A program made the translations under genes and the position numbers. Positions 62,418 to 64,000 of a stretch of 64,000 nucleotides of DNA are shown piece by piece (the stretch's first letter is position 1; every line of letters begins with the position of its first letter). Source of the DNA: Gracilaria domingensis (lineage: Eukaryota > Rhodophyta > Florideophyceae > Gracilariales > Gracilariaceae); the NCBI GenBank assembly GCA_022539475.1, contig VCMS01000318.1, positions 32,091 through 96,090 on the forward strand. The letters are read 5' to 3'. A model generated the notes under the pieces. The model was not told where the DNA came from. It saw only the letters and a list, made by a program, of their open reading frames with translations, and did not search any database.

Positions 62418-63769
62418 CTGCGGGGGGAAACACCAGTAGTCCTGTGCACCTGCGTGTTATACGCAAAGGTTAACGCGTCAGTGTATAAGTCCCATGTTTT
62501 TGGGTGGTTAGCAACGTAAGAACGGAGAGATGCCAGCATCGTACGGTTATACCGTTCAACCTGCCCATTACACTGGGGATGGTAAGTGGTTGTGAAAAGA
62601 TTTTTCACGTCCATGATGCGGCAAACATCCTGGAAGAACCGGGATGCGAACTGCTTTCCGTTATCGGATAATAACTCCACAGGAGGGCCGTACACAAAGA
62701 TCCAGTGCGTGGCAAATGCCTTCGCGACTGTGAATGCGGTAATCCTCTTGAGAGGTACTGTCCGAACCAGTTTCGAGAACCGATCGGTGATAACGAGAAG
62801 AAATTTGTTACCTCTCCGGGTGGTAAGCAATGGTCCGAGGATATCGATTGCCACAAATTCAAGCGGCGCCCTGGCAGGGAATAGTTTCACTTTTTTCGAA
62901 TTCCTTCGGAGTTTCACGCGATTCTTCGCGCACTCGGTGCAGAACCGCACCGTAGCGTAACAATCAACCGCCATGGCGGGCCAGTAGAAGTCTTTCCTTA
63001 AAGTGAGGTACAGTTTCATTCCACCTGCGTGGCCGCCTAGCTTTGCGTAATGCGAAAGGTGTAGGATCCTCGTTTGCAACGAGTGTGGTACCACAACTTG
63101 TGGGTGTGACTCGACTGTCCTCACGAGGTAGCCGATGTCGTTAACCTCGAATGGGAGGGTATCACCACCGTTAAGTCGGGCACGGATCCTGATGCAAAAC
63201 GGGTCTCCATGTTGCTCTCGGATCATCTCTTCCGGTGCTACCGGGACACAATTCCCCGGTAGGGGCTTTGCACCCTCATTTTCGCCTGCAGCAAGCAGTT
63301 CGTCAATGTCAGCGTCCATATCATCCCAGTCTTCTGGCCAGTTGTCAAACTGCCATTCCGGGGGTTCCGGGTTATTATCGTCAACGACGAAGCAAGGTAT
63401 TTCCTCGTCTTCGGCAACAACAGTCTCCCCATCAGTGGGTAAGCGTGACAACTCGTCCGCCTGAGTGTTCAGGGTCCCCTTCTTGTATACCACCTCGAAG
63501 TCGAATTCCGCAAGGCGGAGTCTCCACCGCATGAGGCGGCCTGATGGATCGCAAATATTCATCAACCACCTCAACGAGGAATGATCCGTGTACACGGTAA
63601 AGTGCACACCCAAGAGATAGGGGCGGAGAGTAGAAAGTGCCCAAACAACTGCGAGACACTCTTTCTCCGAAACGGAGTAGTTCCGTTCGTGAACGTTCAG
63701 CGAACGTGACCCATAACCAATTGGCTTTCGTTCTCCTTCAGGAGTGGTTTGGAACAATGCGCATCCCAC
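62348..63769 (-). CDS. Gypsy 2 RNase H-integrase, 473 aa frame
   Basis: RNase H (GYGSRSLNVHERNYSVSEKE, TDHSSLRWLMN, NTQADELSRL), then the integrase zinc domain (HLSHYAKLGGHAGG...FCTECAKN) and the catalytic core with Asp in VAIDILGP, Asp in LLSDNG and Glu in NGQVERYN. All catalytic residues are intact. A 32-bp duplication at 62,392 shifts the frame after TTGVSP. Upstream, a TAA at 63,770-63,772 separates it from the preceding connection region that reads DTDSSDH. Confidence 0.85.
   Translation of the reverse strand: MGCALFQTTPEGERKPIGYGSRSLNVHERNYSVSEKECLAVVWALSTLRPYLLGVHFTVYTDHSSLRWLMNICDPSGRLMRWRLRLAEFDFEVVYKKGTLNTQADELSRLPTDGETVVAEDEEIPCFVVDDNNPEPPEWQFDNWPEDWDDMDADIDELLAAGENEGAKPLPGNCVPVAPEEMIREQHGDPFCIRIRARLNGGDTLPFEVNDIGYLVRTVESHPQVVVPHSLQTRILHLSHYAKLGGHAGGMKLYLTLRKDFYWPAMAVDCYATVRFCTECAKNRVKLRRNSKKVKLFPARAPLEFVAIDILGPLLTTRRGNKFLLVITDRFSKLVRTVPLKRITAFTVAKAFATHWIFVYGPPVELLSDNGKQFASRFFQDVCRIMDVKNLFTTTYHPQCNGQVERYNRTMLASLRSYVANHPKTWDLYTDALTFAYNTQVHRTTGVSPRRCTGLLVFPHSNWSCQEHPRLWR
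62392..62455. repeat. 32-bp tandem duplication in Gypsy 2 integrase
   Basis: The unit starting GGGGAAACACCAGTAGTCC occurs twice back to back. The extra 32 bases shift the reading frame of an otherwise open integrase. Confidence 0.95.
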
Positions 63770-63980
63770 TTAGTGGTCGCTTGAGTCCGTGTCCACAGAG
63801 AACGGCAGGCCGGGTTGTGGTAAAGATAAGATCGGTGCTGATGTGACAGCCTCCTTTAAGGAGTTAAATGCTTCCGCTTGTGCGGGCGTGAATGGGTCCA
63901 GTTTTGGTGACGGACCTTTCCGCAAGAGTGCGTTTAAGGGAGCCGCAATGTCCGAAAAGTTCGGCACCAACCGTCTGTAG
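63770..63980 (-). pseudogene. Gypsy 2 RT-RNase H connection region
   Basis: Reads PNFSDIAAPLNALLRKGPS and ILSLPQPGLPFSVDTDSSDH, then TAA, after which VGCALF continues in the same frame. It is cut by the window end. Confidence 0.8.
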
Positions 63981-64000
63981 ACGTTGACCAGCCCCTAAGA

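Larger units (their letters stand above)
59966..63980 (-). mobile_element. Gypsy chromovirus 2, relatively young, truncated by window end
   Basis: Minus strand, right to left: RNase H, integrase, linker and chromodomain. Only a few lesions: a CAA-to-TAA type stop at 63,770, a 32-bp tandem duplication in integrase at 62,392-62,455, and an ATCC-rich insertion at 60,984-61,400. Reverse transcriptase, protease and Gag lie beyond the window. Confidence 0.85.

Noticed and set aside
1-64000. CRISPR arrays, tRNA or rRNA genes
   Set aside because: No regularly spaced identical repeats and no convincing tRNA or rRNA signature found by eye; a tRNAscan or Infernal run would settle this.

Overview
The window is eukaryotic nuclear DNA dominated by transposable elements. 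The few host-type genes read as single uninterrupted exons separated by long repeat-rich spacers. That layout, the Copia/Gypsy/non-LTR mix and the protein flavour suggest a florideophyte red alga (Chondrus-like). This is inference and no marker gene proves it.

Layout. 0-1.2 kb: an intact RBR-type E3 ubiquitin ligase-like gene on the minus strand. 1.9-6.4 kb and 8.3-11.8 kb: two minus-strand copies of one non-LTR retrotransposon family, with ORF1, a reverse transcriptase, a CCHC knuckle and a nuclease-like C-terminus. Both are inactivated, and GC-rich tandem repeats and hairpins lie between them. 11.8-13.8 kb: AT-rich sequence, then a group II intron-like remnant. 13.8-19.46 kb: a complete but mutated Copia element with two 276-bp LTRs and a 5-bp target duplication; a 984-bp solo LTR with its own 5-bp duplication sits inside its left LTR. 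21.5-25.95 kb: a decayed minus-strand Gypsy chromovirus, cut off inside its reverse transcriptase. 57-64 kb: a second, much better preserved Gypsy chromovirus on the minus strand, with an intact 644-aa ORF of unknown function in the opposite direction beside it.

The main object is 25,953-57,003, about 31 kb bounded by long inverted terminal repeats (1.24 kb on the right, 1.88 kb on the left because of an insertion). Next to the right repeat lies a KDZ/Plavaka-like transposase, in one reading frame except for a single TGA. The interior holds DNA- and chromatin-modification genes: a ParB/sulfiredoxin-like domain followed by a 2-oxoglutarate/Fe(II) dioxygenase on the minus strand; a beta-class DNA amino-methyltransferase (motif order IV then I) followed by a SET domain on the plus strand; and a nuclear-looking repeat/coiled-coil protein. 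It also holds three intact metabolic-type genes (a ketopantoate reductase-like protein and two HAD phosphatase paralogues, one without its nucleophile), a 2.2-kb inverted duplication carrying a ribulose-phosphate 3-epimerase fragment and a coiled-coil ORF, and a dead Copia element.

Reading of the system: I infer a giant cargo-bearing KDZ-type DNA transposon that carried its own set of predicted DNA and histone modifiers. The modifier genes are broken by several frameshifts while neighbouring metabolic genes are intact, so this copy looks recently dead rather than badly sequenced. No target-site duplication could be found at its ends, and a 664-base assembly gap lies in its centre.
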